Below are positions 38,852 to 50,087 of a stretch of 64,000 nt of DNA, in pieces. The translations under genes were made by a program, and so were the position numbers. The stretch lies in NCBI GenBank assembly GCA_033819885.1, contig JAQYUZ010000031.1:150806-214805 (forward strand), read 5' to 3'. The stretch comes from Microbotryomycetes sp. JL201. Taxonomy: Eukaryota > Basidiomycota > Microbotryomycetes. The notes under the pieces were generated by a model, which saw nothing but the letters and a program-made list of their open reading frames with translations, was not told the origin of the DNA and ran no database searches. The stretch's first letter is position 1. Each line of letters starts with the position of its first letter.

Positions 38852-41820
38852 TCATGGCGTCATGGCAGGCGCAAAGTACGACAGCAACGCATCCAGATCA
38901 CCCATCATCAATCCGCCGCCGCCACCGATTCCGTTGCCCGTCAGAGACGGCACTGCTGCTCCAACGTCAGCAGCAGCAGGACCACCAGCAGCATTCGACA
39001 TGACATGCGATTGGTGTACACTTGGCATGCCTGTCAAATTCTGATGACCATAGACACCCGCAGGTGGCGGTGTCGGCGGCACTTGTCTCGGCGCATGCCC
39101 ATCGCTGACACGCGTCGAATGAATCGGCGCCGGACCGCCATAGTACGACGGCGCATCCGTCGGGCCCCAAAATCCAATGGCACCAACACCAATGTGGCGC
39201 GGCGCCGCAAGCATCGTCAAAAATCCAGCAAAATCGGCATCAACAGCGACGTGAGGGCCGGCCGCAATGGTGTGGCACTCGCCACCGACAACCGTAGAGT
39301 TGTCGTCACTCGTCGAGACAGACGATTCGTCCCGCTTGCGTTGGTCTTGACGCCGCTGCTGCTGTTGCTGCTGCTGCTGCTGTAGTTGGTGATGTCGCGC
39401 TAATCCAACCGGATCCGACTCGAATGGCGCCATGTCGAGTTGAGGGACATTCGCCACGGCCGTAATGATTGTCAGGCACCGTTGCGCCAAAGGTTTCAAC
39501 AACGTATAATGTACGCGCTCGACCGTATTGGCAGCACGCTGGACGCTCGTCAGCCACTCGCGCGAGGCCTCCGGATGCGCAGGTCGGACTCGCAACGCAA
39601 TCAAAAGCACAAAGATGGCCGGAAACACAAAGTGCAGGCAATACCACCACTCCATGCAGCTCCGAGGTTGCTCGTCCGTGTACTTTTGAACAGATCGCAC
39701 AATCTGCGTCGCGCAGCTCGTGCATTTTTGCCAAGCTCGCTCTTCATCGACCGACACGGTCTCACTACCCGCAAGAGCGACTTTGAGAAACGTCGACCTG
39801 AGAACGAGCATTCGCAAGTTTTGAGTCCGCCAAAAAAACATTTGCCGTGGGAAATCAAACCACTTTGGGTCACGATGGAAATAGTACGCCGGTAATGTCG
39901 ACTCTAGCACGTCCAGGTCATGACAAAGATGCAATGCTGTCGTCGCCGTGACCGGATTCGGCCCAGCGCTAGTCGTGAGCGTATGGATGATCGAGTTTGC
40001 CACTTGGTGAAAATAAGTCTGGAAAATGATGGACGAGTTCGAAGTGGGCAAAGTGCTGCCGGTCGGTCTCATCTTTGCGGAAGGTGTGAATGTCGCGTCA
40101 TTGACGTTGACCAGGCACAAGACGTCGACACCTTGCGTCGGCATCGTCGATGGGTGTCCAAACGTCATCTGCGCGCCGCAATCAAAGCAGAACAGTGTCC
40201 ACCAAACGCGTCTCCGCATTTCTTGCTCAAAAGGTGACAAGCTGCGAGCTGTTGCCTCCGTGTGCAGTCCAAAGTTGATGCTCATGCGCAAGGCGATCCC
40301 AAGAAAGACGGCGCCAGCGGCCGTGTGATTCAGCTTTTGCGCAAAATTGGCCAGCAAGATGAACGCTTGAATGCCCGTCAAGCTCGTTGACTCGAACGTG
40401 GCGGTCGAGACTGATTGCGCAGCGCGCTCGTAGTAGATCAAGGTCGCCTCTTGCTCGCCAACGTCTGCGAGCGTGCACATGCTGCCTATCCCGAGGATCA
40501 CGAGATGTAGAAGCTTCCAGCTGGCGAAATTGGTAGCAATGAGTTTCGCAAGCCCGTACTGTCAAAGAGCAAACTCACGCGGCGCCACTCGGCCTCGGCA
40601 CAATCTCGGCTAGCTGTGCGCGAAATGTTGCTTCGTGGATAACAGGGTACACCGTGTGGAAAACGCGAAAGTATGCATCTACAAACTTGTCGGCCTGGTC
40701 CGCCGTCACGGCTCTAGATTTGAAAGGGACGGTCAGCTTACAACGTTGTGGCCAAAGCGTCGTCTCGACAGCTCACGTTTGCGAAGCAGACGTCGACGCT
40801 GGCGAGGCGGCACTTTTTGCCGTGCTCTTTGACTCGATCTTGACGTCTGCCGCGTTCTGCAAAAAATGCAGGAGCGCAGCGCCTGAAAGTGATCCTGACA
40901 AGGGCAGAAATGTGAATACACAGCAAACCTCACTCTCGGAACCAGCGCTCACCGAGGTAGCCGCCTCCAGCAGCGCCGTCTTCAACGGTCAGCGACCCCG
41001 TTCCATCACCGTTCTCGGCTGACGCCGTAGTCGAGTCTGAAGCACCAGCTGTGCTGATGATATCGCTTCTGGCCGGTCCAGGGATCGCAGCGTATGCCGC
41101 ACTTGAGGGATGCTGCGCCGATTGAGATACTGAACGCGCTGAAGCGAGGATGGGCGACGACAGGGACCGGTCGGATCTAGGTGGCGCCGTTTGCGGTGGC
41201 AAGCTTGTGGCGTGTGGTTCGTCTTTGAGATTGAGTCTGCTGTTGCTTTCGACGTCTGGGTTATCAGAATCGTGGTCACCTGAAGAGGCTCTGAATCGCT
41301 GCAGCAAGTTTTCGAGCGTGGCGATGCGCTTTTCGGCCGCATCAAGGTTTCTGCGGACGAAGCGTGAGCGACAAGATGATACCGACAGATCGAAAGCAGA
41401 AGTGACTGACTTGCGCGTGAGCGGGGTGCGCACGACCTTGGTGTAGGCACATTCGTGGTCGTGTTCGGCACAGAACGAGCAGTCTGGCAACTCGCGCGAG
41501 CACTGCCAGCACACATGCGCGCGAGCGTCAGAGAACAGCTTGCACCGACACGAGACGTGTCTGCGTCTACCGACCTTTAGTTTCCTGCGCTTGCATTCGC
41601 TGCACTGTTTACCGTAAACATGCGACGGAAGTGGAGCGCACAGACCCACGCGGAGAAGAAAGCGCAATGCTGTCAGCACGCTCAGACTAGGACGAGGCCT
41701 GCAAATGGCAATAAGCATATGACGCACTGCCAGTTTCGACTTGTCTGCCCCCTGCTCGTACAAGTCCTCGTCTTGCAATTGCCTTCTGACAGCCTCGCGG
41801 CGATCGCCCTTCGAGTCCAT
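38852..41820 (-). CDS. Zn2Cys6 fungal transcription factor (Gal4-type)
   Basis: Binuclear zinc-cluster regulator with a fungal_trans (middle homology) domain. The ATG at 41820 (MDSKGDRREAVRRQLQDED) is spliced through GCA|GTGCGT to CSECKRRKLK and again to CSRELPDCSFCAEHDHECAY, completing C-x2-C-x6-C-x5-C-x2-C-x6-C. A coiled linker (AAEKRIATLENLLQRF) and a disordered Ser/Thr region follow. The middle homology region includes FRVFHTVYPVIHEATFRAQLAE and GIALRMSINFGLHTEA, then RRRVWWTLFCFDC. The C-terminal third holds a poly-Gln run (about 39356-39385) and a Gly/Pro-rich tail ending MGDLDALLSYFAPAMTP, an acidic-hydrophobic motif that could be the activation segment. Target genes are unknown. The neighbours are not an obvious target cluster. 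Confidence 0.88.
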
Positions 41821-42271
41821 CCGCACGCCTCGTTGCTCGTCACGCGTATCGCGCACAACAGTCGCCCGTCAATGTTTCCGACACTTGAGGTTTGTCGTTT
41901 GCCGATAAAGTGCGCTCGGACAGCCGACAAAGCCGACCGACGCAGCAAAAAAGAAGCGAAAGAAGCTCCGGACGACAGTCGACCGCAACACGACTGCGCG
42001 GGGACCCCTGTGGGTCGAGGCTGTCAAGTAATTCTGTAGATCAGGCTCTCACCTTCATTGTATGTGTATAAATGCTATGTCTTCATGTACAGAGCGGTCT
42101 GGGACTAACGCCAATAAATTATTCACGGTACAGTGGGGCCGACCGCCATGATCGATCGCCTTTGCGGGTTGGCTCGCTGCCACTGCACAGCAACAGCTTG
42201 AACGTTTCTTGTCCAGCTTCTAGCGAGCTTAGCCACCCCTCAGCAGCACACAGACTTTGATTCTGAAAGAA
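41821..42271. other. Divergent promoter region, Zn2Cys6 gene / SDR gene
   Basis: About 450 bases between divergently transcribed genes. No ORF with support. It may hold shared regulatory sites, including possible targets of the adjacent zinc-cluster protein, but I see no clear inverted CGG pair that I would call. Confidence 0.35.
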
Positions 42272-43294
42272 ATGTGAGTTTGGCCTCTTGCCGCCTGTGC
42301 CTTTGTAAGCGTAAGCGTTAACCACCCGCCTCTCAATTCTGCAAATGCCAGGTCCGACGTCAAGGATGGGCCATTTCCCCGAGCGGTGCCCAACTTGCCC
42401 GACTCTGTGTTCGAGTGAGTGTGGCTTTCAGAGTAGACACTGGGCGTTGGCATCTGAGCAAAAAAGCTCGGACCTCGCTCACGCGAAGGATCTGTTTCGT
42501 ACTCTTGGTCGTGCTTTACGGCTGACGCTCAAGTTTACAGAATGTTCTCAATGAAGGGCAAAGTCGCCGCAATTACTGGCGGTGGTGGTGGTATCGGCTT
42601 TGCAGCGGCCGAAGCATTCGCAGAGGCCGGTGGCGATGTTGCTCTTCTGTACCGTTCGGCTCCAAACATGGACGAACGAGCAGCACAACTCGCCAACAAG
42701 TTCGGTATTAAGTGCAAGGCGTTCAAGTGTGAAGTGACAGAGTACGAATCCGTCGCAGCCGCAATCAAGGCTGTCCAGCAAGAGTTTGGCCGGTTAGACT
42801 GCTTCGTGGCCAACGCAGGCGGTGGCGTGCCCGGCAGCATCGACGAAAACTACCCTCTCGACGGCTGGCACAAGACTCAAGCTGTCAACCTGCATTCGAC
42901 TTTTTATGCGGCCAAGGCTGTAGCGCCAATCTTCAAGGCGCAGGGTACTGGCTCTTTCATCGCCACCACGTCGATATCGGCACACATCGTCAACGTACCA
43001 TACGATCAACCGGCGTATAACAGCTCGAAAGCAGCCGTCGTACACTTTTGCAAATCTCTCGCAAGAGATTGGCGCAACTTTGCTCGCGTCAACACCATTT
43101 CGCCTGGGTTTTTTGACACGCCAATGGGACCATCAGACGAAGCTGTCGAGCGAGTCGTGTACCGCATGACAGTTCTTGGCAGAGCGGGTCATGTCAAAGA
43201 ACTCAAAGGAGCGTTCCTGTACTTGGCGAGCGATGCGAGCACCTATACTACAGGCACAGATCTGCTGGTTGATGGAGGTTACACTCTGTCGTGA
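42272..43294 (+). CDS. Short-chain dehydrogenase/reductase, sorbose/xylulose reductase-like
   Basis: NAD(P)H-dependent SDR, probably acting on a polyol or ketose. The main exon carries the cofactor loop TGGGGGIG, the structural motif NAGGG, the catalytic Ser in ATTSISAHIVN and the YNSSK active site, with SPGFFDTPMG and the C-terminal TGTDLLVDGGYTLS. An upstream exon (42352-42419) encodes SDVKDGPFPRAVPNLPDSVFE, which matches the N-terminal extension of fungal sorbose-reductase-type SDRs, and joins MFSMKGKVAAITG through a GTGAGT intron. No ATG precedes it in frame on that exon. The preceding intron (42274-42351, GTGAGT..CCAG) places AT of the start codon at 42272-42273 and G at 42352. If that intron is not used, translation would start at the in-frame ATG at 42542 and still include the cofactor loop. 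Confidence 0.85.
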
Positions 43295-43543
43295 AGATCT
43301 ACAAGATCATCTGATCGCACGCGCACTCGTGCCGGGCACGAATGCCTGCTCGGCACATCCCATAGTGTTGCAATAAGAGAGAAAGTCTGAGCATATATCA
43401 GTACATTGATGGCGCCGGGCGGAAGCGGGCCGCTGCAGTCCGGGCCGCAGCGCTCCAGTTCACCCCGGATTGCTCGTCGACGGATCTCTGTTGCAGCTTT
43501 GCGCCCGGTCACGAACACGCTTTGACGACGACAGGAGTCCGCA

Positions 43544-45018
43544 ATGTCTGTCGTCGCAGCAAAGGTGTTTGTTGTCTTTGTCGGAGGCGGAGAGGTTAGT
43601 GGGGCATCGTGTAGCCCCCAGCAAGCGCCCTTGTACAGGCTCAAAGCCGCAGTGAATCTCTTGCTTAGATCAATTTTGGCTCTCCGGAAGGCCCTTGGAA
43701 CCATTCAAAGCGTGTGGAAAAGTAAGCCCGCCGACGCAAGTCCTGAACAACTTGATCAAATGCTCCTTGCCATCTCCAGACGATTTGGCGAGCAATTACA
43801 TGTATGCGGCATCATCGATCCAGATACGGAACGAGCCAATTCGCAAGTCAAGGCCAAACAACGGTCCGGCGTTCCAGGATGGGCACACGCCACAGTTTGG
43901 CAAACTCCAGAACAAGCTGGGCCGGAACTGTCAAGGCTCACGCCCGAGATTGATCTCGTTATCGTTGGCGCGCCACCACATTTCAGAGGATGTCTCCATG
44001 CACCTGCCGACCTTGACGTGCGCTTGCTCGAGTCGATCCGTGCGCGACACTGGCTCGTCGAAAAGCCAGTATCGGCGGCGCGGCCGTCAAAAGCAGCCGG
44101 ACAATCTGATGTAGCCGAGCTCTACAAAAGGACAGGCGCGGTCGTCGGAGCTGGTTACATGATGTGCGCTCTAAAAGCGGTCGATGAAATGAAACGGATC
44201 ATTCAAGCCAAGAATTTGACAGTCATGGCGACGGCAGCAAGGTAAGGTTGATCCTGGCTGGCCAGTAGCCTACTCTGACACGCTTACAATAGGTACTACA
44301 TGGCGTACGAATTTGCTGTAGGTCGATGGATGCTCGCGCCTTGCTCGTCACCGTAGCTCAGCTCACGCCGACGCAGACAAAACCCGCTTGGTGGAACAAA
44401 CACGTTTCGTGCGGTCCAATCGTCGAGCAAGCGACGCACCTAGTGTCTCTGAGCTTGCTTTTCGGCGGCGAACCTGAGCTCGATTCGGTTCGCGCTCACA
44501 CGGTCGAGTTTGACGAGTTCCCTGGACATCTGTCAAAAGTCGGGTTCGATGAGCATGCCATTCCAGACGAGTCGCGCATTCCAAGATACACGAGCAGCGT
44601 ATTCAAATACAAGTCTGGCGCCGTAGGTTCACTCACTCACTTTGTCGGCTTGCACGGCACGACGTACGACACGGAATTCGAAGTCTTATGCGACGGAACA
44701 ACGTTCAAACTCGTCGACATGTACACAGCATCACCAAAGCTTTTCATAAGGGAATCCGACGTGAATGCGGAAGGTGTGCAACTCCAGTGCATCTCAGACT
44801 GCATTGCCTTTGGCTGACACGCCTTATCGGCCCGAACAATAGTAAAGCTCAATCTGTTTGAGCACGACGATCCCTTTCAGACTCAACTCGACCGGCTCAT
44901 TGCGGGGACTCCGACCTGCTCGTATGATGACGCGCTCCGAACATACGAGCTGACTTGGGCGATTCGCGAGGCAGGTGAAAGGCAAGTCGCAGAGCGCAGG
45001 CGTGGCACTGTTCCGTAG
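43544..45018 (+). CDS. Gfo/Idh/MocA-family oxidoreductase
   Basis: NAD(P)-dependent dehydrogenase of the glucose-fructose oxidoreductase superfamily. The ATG at 43544 starts MSVVAAKVFVVFVGGGE; short exons then give INFGSPEGPWNHSKRVEK and RFGEQLHVCGIIDPD (end of the first Rossmann strands). EIDLVIVGAPPHFRG and RHWLVEKPVSAARPS carry the family EKP motif. The C-terminal alpha/beta domain includes RYYMAYEFA, WWNKHVSCGPIVEQATHLV with the catalytic His region, and YKSGAVGSLTHFVGLHG. The last exon (from about 44841) reads VKLNLFEHDDPFQTQLDRL and stops at 45016. Introns at about 43594, 43721, 44241, 44320 and 44772 are GT-AG. Substrate unknown. Tandem with the SDR gene 250 bases upstream. Confidence 0.85.
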
Positions 45019-45100
45019 TGTAGGTTTGAAAGTGTCACAAGTGTCTACATTATCCGGTATCTATGTCTATGATACGTTCTCGCGAGCTCAAGCAATTGCC

Positions 45101-46747
45101 CTATCTGTCCTTCCTATTCTCTGGCAGGGCGACATTGCCGATGTGGCCGTTGGAGAGACTGGCTGCGCCATTGCTTCTACATGTCGTCGCAGCTTGCCAG
45201 TTCTTGTTGTTGCGCTTGCTCTTCCTTCTATTCGCCTGTTCCTCCGTTTCGTCGTCGTCATCGTCTTCATCATCACTGCGGAGGTCTTCCGCTGAAGATC
45301 CACGAACCATCTTCCAAACAATTCTAAGAACTACAAGAGGCCGTGTCGGCTGTTTAGTAACGTGAGCCCCGTAGGAAATAGCAATGCAACTTACTCGTCG
45401 CAAGCCACATGAGCAAAATGCACTGTAGCGCTGTCAAAAGTGCAGCGAATCCGTAGTGCACTGTCCGATTGAAAAAGAAACCTTGTGCTGGTTTCCATGT
45501 GTATGGCATGACTTGGAGCACCTCAAAGTAGACGGACCATAAGATGACACCGAAAATGACGTGGCGAGTGAGGATCCAGACGATCAAAAAGATTGCGAAA
45601 CAAACGTCCGCGGCCGTCGAATTGCCTGTGTACTTGAACAGCTTGGCGAGCTGCGAGACAGATATCAGTCTGGAAAATTTGCCTCGTTACTGTTCTTGCT
45701 GCGACTCACAGGCAAGACAATGTCGACGGGGTCCATCGTGACCAGGATCGCATTGCCGATCCGGGTCCAATTTTGGATATAGCTGCCGGCCATGAGCGAC
45801 GTTGTGATAATGTGGTGTGTGAACATTTGAACAAAGTCTTTGCGTCGCTCTTCCAGGTTGAGCACGATGATTTGTTGCATCCAGACTGCAGATTCATCCC
45901 GTCAGCTCGAGCGGCGATTGGTGCAAGATGCATGACTGACAAGCTGTTTGGACTAGGTCTGACAGACAAAGGAGGATGAGCTCCTGTGAATTATCATGAA
46001 GCAAAGTTCTGCTCCCGCTTACAGTAGGTTTTCGTGAGTGGCGTCATGGCCTCGTGAGGATAGCCTTCCCAAAACGCGCGTGTGTTCAGATTACGATACG
46101 GACTTGTTTGCATGATGTACTGGAATGGAGTATGTTGCCGTCAGGTCTGTGTATACTCAGCATCAGTGGTCTTTCGACAACTGACCAGTCCGACAAGCCA
46201 AGATGCGGCTGCGCAAGCAAGAATGCAGAATCAGCTACTGAGCAAACGAGGCCAAGTGCACCTCGGACCAGGAGTACTCACTTGCGTACGACATTGCGTA
46301 ACCTTGTTCTGCAAACCTGACGACTGAGCGCTCGTGGCGAATGCCGCACGCCTGCGCGAGTCTCTGGAAGGCCCATCTCATCATGGCCTCTCTCAAGAAC
46401 CAAAATGCGACAACCCAGAACCCAATGAAGTACGCGTCACTGCTCGAGAATGGTCAATACTCTGGTTCACCAAAAAAAAACAGCGGTCCCGAGGGGCCAG
46501 TGCTGCGGTGCACGTACTCTCGCCCCTTGAAGTACAGGTCCGAGCCTGGCTGCTTGAATGACAGCATGATAAACCTCGACCAGAATGAACGATGGAATGA
46601 GGGCTTCGGTGTCCACCTCGTGCTCAAAAACACTTGCGGCCGCTCGACAATGTTGCCGACGGCTACGATGGCGATGAACGCGAGAGACAGCTCTGCTCGA
46701 ATGCGGATCCCCACATGGCAAAGGCAAGTGTCAGCTGCATGGTCCAT
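45101..46747 (-). CDS. LAG1: Ceramide synthase, Lag1/Lac1 type
   Basis: ER multi-pass enzyme that N-acylates sphingoid bases. The likely first exon (ATG 46747) contains a helix RAELSLAFIAIVAVGNIV. Later exons give AFWFLREAMMRWAFQRLAQACGI and RFAEQGYAMSYA, then YIMQTSPYRNLNTRAFWEGYPHEAMTPLTKTYY. The Lag1 motif follows: FVQMFTHHIITTSLMAGSYIQNW and RIGNAILVTMDPVDIVLPLAKLFKY, with the catalytic His pair and the conserved Asp residues. Two further helices (VWILTRHVIFGVILWSVYF; FAALLTALQCILLMWLAT) precede an acidic cytosolic tail (RSDDEDDDDDETEE) ending at 45101. The true start could lie in a further upstream exon. The gene is convergent with the Gfo/Idh/MocA gene, only about 80 bases apart. Confidence 0.88.
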
Positions 46748-47122
46748 GCAATGGCCCCGAGACGCGAGCGTTCAGGCGGGCGCGCACGACTGACCCAACT
46801 GCCGAGCCATGCACCATGACAGCACAGCACGCCGCCGCCTTCGTCGCCGACCGGGTTGTGAGCGCGCAGCTGAACCGTCTCGCTTCAACAATGGAGCACT
46901 TGGCGCCGGCCCGCGCGCGTCTCGTCCGTGCCCGTTGCCGTTGGCCGCCGCCGCCGTCATTTCGCAAACGGCGAGAGAGCGCAAAATGCAAATCTACCAT
47001 ATCGCACGCACAACAAACCAGATATCTTCCAATTTCTTCGCATGCCATGATACGCTCATTTGATTCTTTCCTGTACCGGGCATTCGCGCGCAGCTTGGTT
47101 GGCATTGCAGCAGCATTCTGGG
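46748..47122. other. Intergenic region LAG1-PBP1
   Basis: Upstream of the ceramide synthase and downstream of PBP1, both on the minus strand. It probably contains the LAG1 promoter and possibly an N-terminal LAG1 exon that I could not prove. No other gene. Confidence 0.35.
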
Positions 47123-49950
47123 TCAATAAGGAGGAAACGCTGGACCATAACGGGGAGCGAATGCTTGACCAGGCGGAGGCATCGGTTGCTGATGTGATAC
47201 AGCTGCAAACACTGTCAACAAAAAGCGCGCGCGCGCGCGCGCAAGTCTCCTTCAGTCTCGTCCCGTCTCATGCCTGGCAACAACTAGACCAGACTCACCA
47301 TGCGGCGGACCAGGTTGCTGCGCAAAAGGCACGCCAGGTTGACTAGCAAACTGTTGAAACGGAAGTGGCCCCGCTCCAGGACCTCCATTCATTGGCGGCA
47401 ATGCATGCATTGTCGGTTGGCCCTGTCGGCGCAATCCAGAAGCCTGTCTCAGTCCGCTGCTTACAATGACGGCTATCTTTGTCCCGTCTGACACTTACAT
47501 GAGGACCAAGTCTGCCGAATTGAGCAGCCGGCGGTTGTTGAAACTGTTGCACATATATGCCAAATTGTGGAGGCGGAGGATGGTGACCTGGAGGCGACAC
47601 GCCGGGCAAACCGGGCGCCGCGTGCACAGGCAGAGCGATCGAGCCAGGCTGGCTATCCTCTTCGACACTGCTGCTCGTCACACTCTGCGATAGCGGCGTC
47701 GGCGTTGGCGACGGAGACAGTGGCAGCAACGAACGGTACGGCTTGCCCGTGAATGACCACGCTGGCACTTGATTGCGGCGAACAACGTCGGCGATACAGC
47801 TCGTGAAAGTAATAGCTCAATAGTCACTCACCAACAGACGCTGGCTCGGGAACGACCGCATTCTTGAACGGCGTAAAGTCCTCTTTGACGTGCATAGATA
47901 ACGAACCCTTCTTGATGGCCTTGGTGCCAAAGAATGGATGAGCGGCAGTCACCGAAGTCACTGCGACGGGCGCCGCCGATGGTACTGCTCCAGCTTCTGC
48001 TGGCTTTCGGGACGTAGAAGCACCCTGCAGAAAGCGAATGCGTCAGCTAGCCTCTTCCAGCCACCAGCTTGCTTTCGACGCACTGGCGTAAAGCTTGTTG
48101 CATTCGGATTTGGCTTGAAAACAAAAGCGGGCGCGTTGGCATTGATCTTTGAAGTGGATGCTTTGGGCAGAGCAGGCGACGGTGTCGAGCTTGTGGCTGC
48201 AGAAGTAGCGACGCCATTTGACGTCTTCGTAGTTTCGGCTGACGTTACTTTGTTGACAGTGGTCGAGGGCTCGGTAGCCTTGATTGCAGCTTTCATTGGG
48301 TTGAAAGGTGGAATGTCCAAGTTCAATTTTGACTTCGTCCACGCGCTACTCAGCTTCGCGGATGGCGCAGCAGAGGCAGCATTGTCGGTCGCAAGATCCT
48401 TTGTCGCTGTTGTCGGCGCATCGACCGCTGCTGCTCCAATTTTGGCCGCAGCGGCTGCTTTCGCGGCAAGTTTAGCCGGGTCGTGACCTGCAATCTCGGC
48501 AATATCTGGCGGTGTTGGTACGGGCAGCTGGTGGTGGGAATACCAAGTCAGCATCCAGCATGGGCCCGGCCCTCGACTTGACACACCTTGAATTTCTGGC
48601 TGAACTCGAGCAAGCTGGCGAGCTTCGAATCCTTGTCTTGGCGTGCGGCGGCCTTGGCCAGTGCCTGCTTCTTTTCTGTCAAGCGCTGTCGCTCGTTCGA
48701 TACGAACTGGCGGAACGACGAGTCGAGTGACTGGACCGGTGATTTATCGAGCCGCTCGGACCCTGCAGCAGCGGGGGCCGCGGCCCCCGCCGAAGGTATC
48801 CGCGATGTGCCGGACGCAGGTACTGGCAACCTCGAGCTGATGGAAATAATGGACGGGTCCGCCGCTGCTGCGGCTGCTGCTGCTGCTTTGTCATCTGCAC
48901 CTTTGCCGTTTGTTGTTGGGCTGGCTTCAACCTTGTTCTCGGTCGGGACATTTGCTGGCGAGGTTGCAGTTGAGACGGATTTACGAGCAGCGGGCGGCAC
49001 GTATGCGCCTGGGCCCCGTATGACGGCGCCATACCTAGACAAGCCGGTGTCAGTTACTGAACATGAGCTCGCAGACTGCGAATCTCGAACGTACCGGTCT
49101 TCTTCGTTCAGAAGTGAATCGTCGACGACGTTGCGTTCCTCAGCCATGTGCGCGTTGCCAGTAAGAGCAGTACCTGTTGCCTGTATGATCGCGCAACAAA
49201 AAAAACGAGAGAAGATACTTCAGCCATTGAAAGCACAAATGCGCATCATCGGGTCCGGCTTACGCGCAGAATCTCCTTTTCAAGTTGGGCAGCGCGTTGC
49301 TCACGCTCCTTGTAGTCCGCTGCTGTCCTGTCGAGCTTGGTCGTGTAGAGCTCTTCGTCATAATCTGATCTGATGCCGTGCAATCGTTCGTTTGCTGCAA
49401 ATTGGTCCCAGCCACGAGTGTTGCCCGCCGAGTCTTCGAGCGAGAGCGCACCAAATGTATCTTCCAGGCCGGATCCAGCTGAGACTGCTGGGTCGGTACC
49501 CCAAGCTTGTAGTTGACGCTCGCGCCTGTGCAAGCCCTGACCGGTGACCTGGCTGTCTGTCTTGAAGGACGAATCCGGTGGTGGTGGTGCTGCTGCGGAT
49601 GGCGCACTGGCCCCGCCGACCGCACGCCCTAGTGACAGGCTGTCGGCGTCGATCGAGACGAGCTCATGAGCCGAGACGGTCATTGATGGCGTGACGGTGC
49701 CTGGCTTGCCAACCATGTAGGCTTGTCGCAATGTCAGTGACACTTGGCCGTCTGGCGCGGTTGCGCTGCCGCCGACGATGGCCGTCACCTCGCGCGCAGG
49801 CGCTGTGAGCGTCACCTGCACCGTCTGGCCGACGAGCGCGGCCAAGACGAACGCGAGCGTCGAGTCGGACCCGGACCCGGCCCCACTGGCAGCGCGACCT
49901 CTGTGAGCGCAGACGACAGGGACGACAGACGCAAAGGTATTAGTAATCAT
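47123..49950 (-). CDS. PBP1: Pbp1/ataxin-2 homologue
   Basis: Cytoplasmic RNP protein that binds poly(A)-binding protein and acts in mRNA stability, stress granules and TORC1 control. From ATG 49950: an Lsm-like domain (FVLAALVGQTVQVTLTAPARE to VSLTLRQAYMVG), a linker, then the LsmAD domain GWDQFAANERLHGIRSDYDEELYTTKLDR. Later exons are Ala/Ser/Pro-rich and include FVFKPNPNATSFTP, a PAM2 motif (x-N-P-N-A-x-x-F-x-P) that binds the PABP MLLE domain, and a Pro/Gln-rich tail. The last exon continues FAAVSHQQPMPPPGQAFAP and stops at 47123; the intron before it contains a (GC)9 tract at 47225-47242. It shares a 137-bp divergent promoter with PAB2. About 770 residues; the extreme N-terminus could have another exon. 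Confidence 0.88.
47225..47242. repeat. GC dinucleotide microsatellite in PBP1 intron
   Basis: Nine GC units inside the final PBP1 intron, just 5' (on the minus strand) of its TTTTTGTTGACAG acceptor. Such alternating tracts are prone to slippage and Z-DNA. Confidence 0.85.
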
Positions 49951-50087
49951 GGCGACGAGAGCCTACAAGACATGATGCACTCCTTTCTCATGTAACTCAC
50001 GCCAGCGTGTGCGCCGCGTGTGCCGCTGCGGCCATCGTCGAGGGGATGAAGTGCGATGAGCCAAGCTGGGTCGGTTCTTTCGACACC

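Noticed and set aside
38438-39385. 315-codon plus-strand ORF rich in Thr, His and Arg
   Set aside because: It is the antisense of the Zn2Cys6 C-terminus and of a CAA microsatellite; no domain and wrong strand for the conserved gene.
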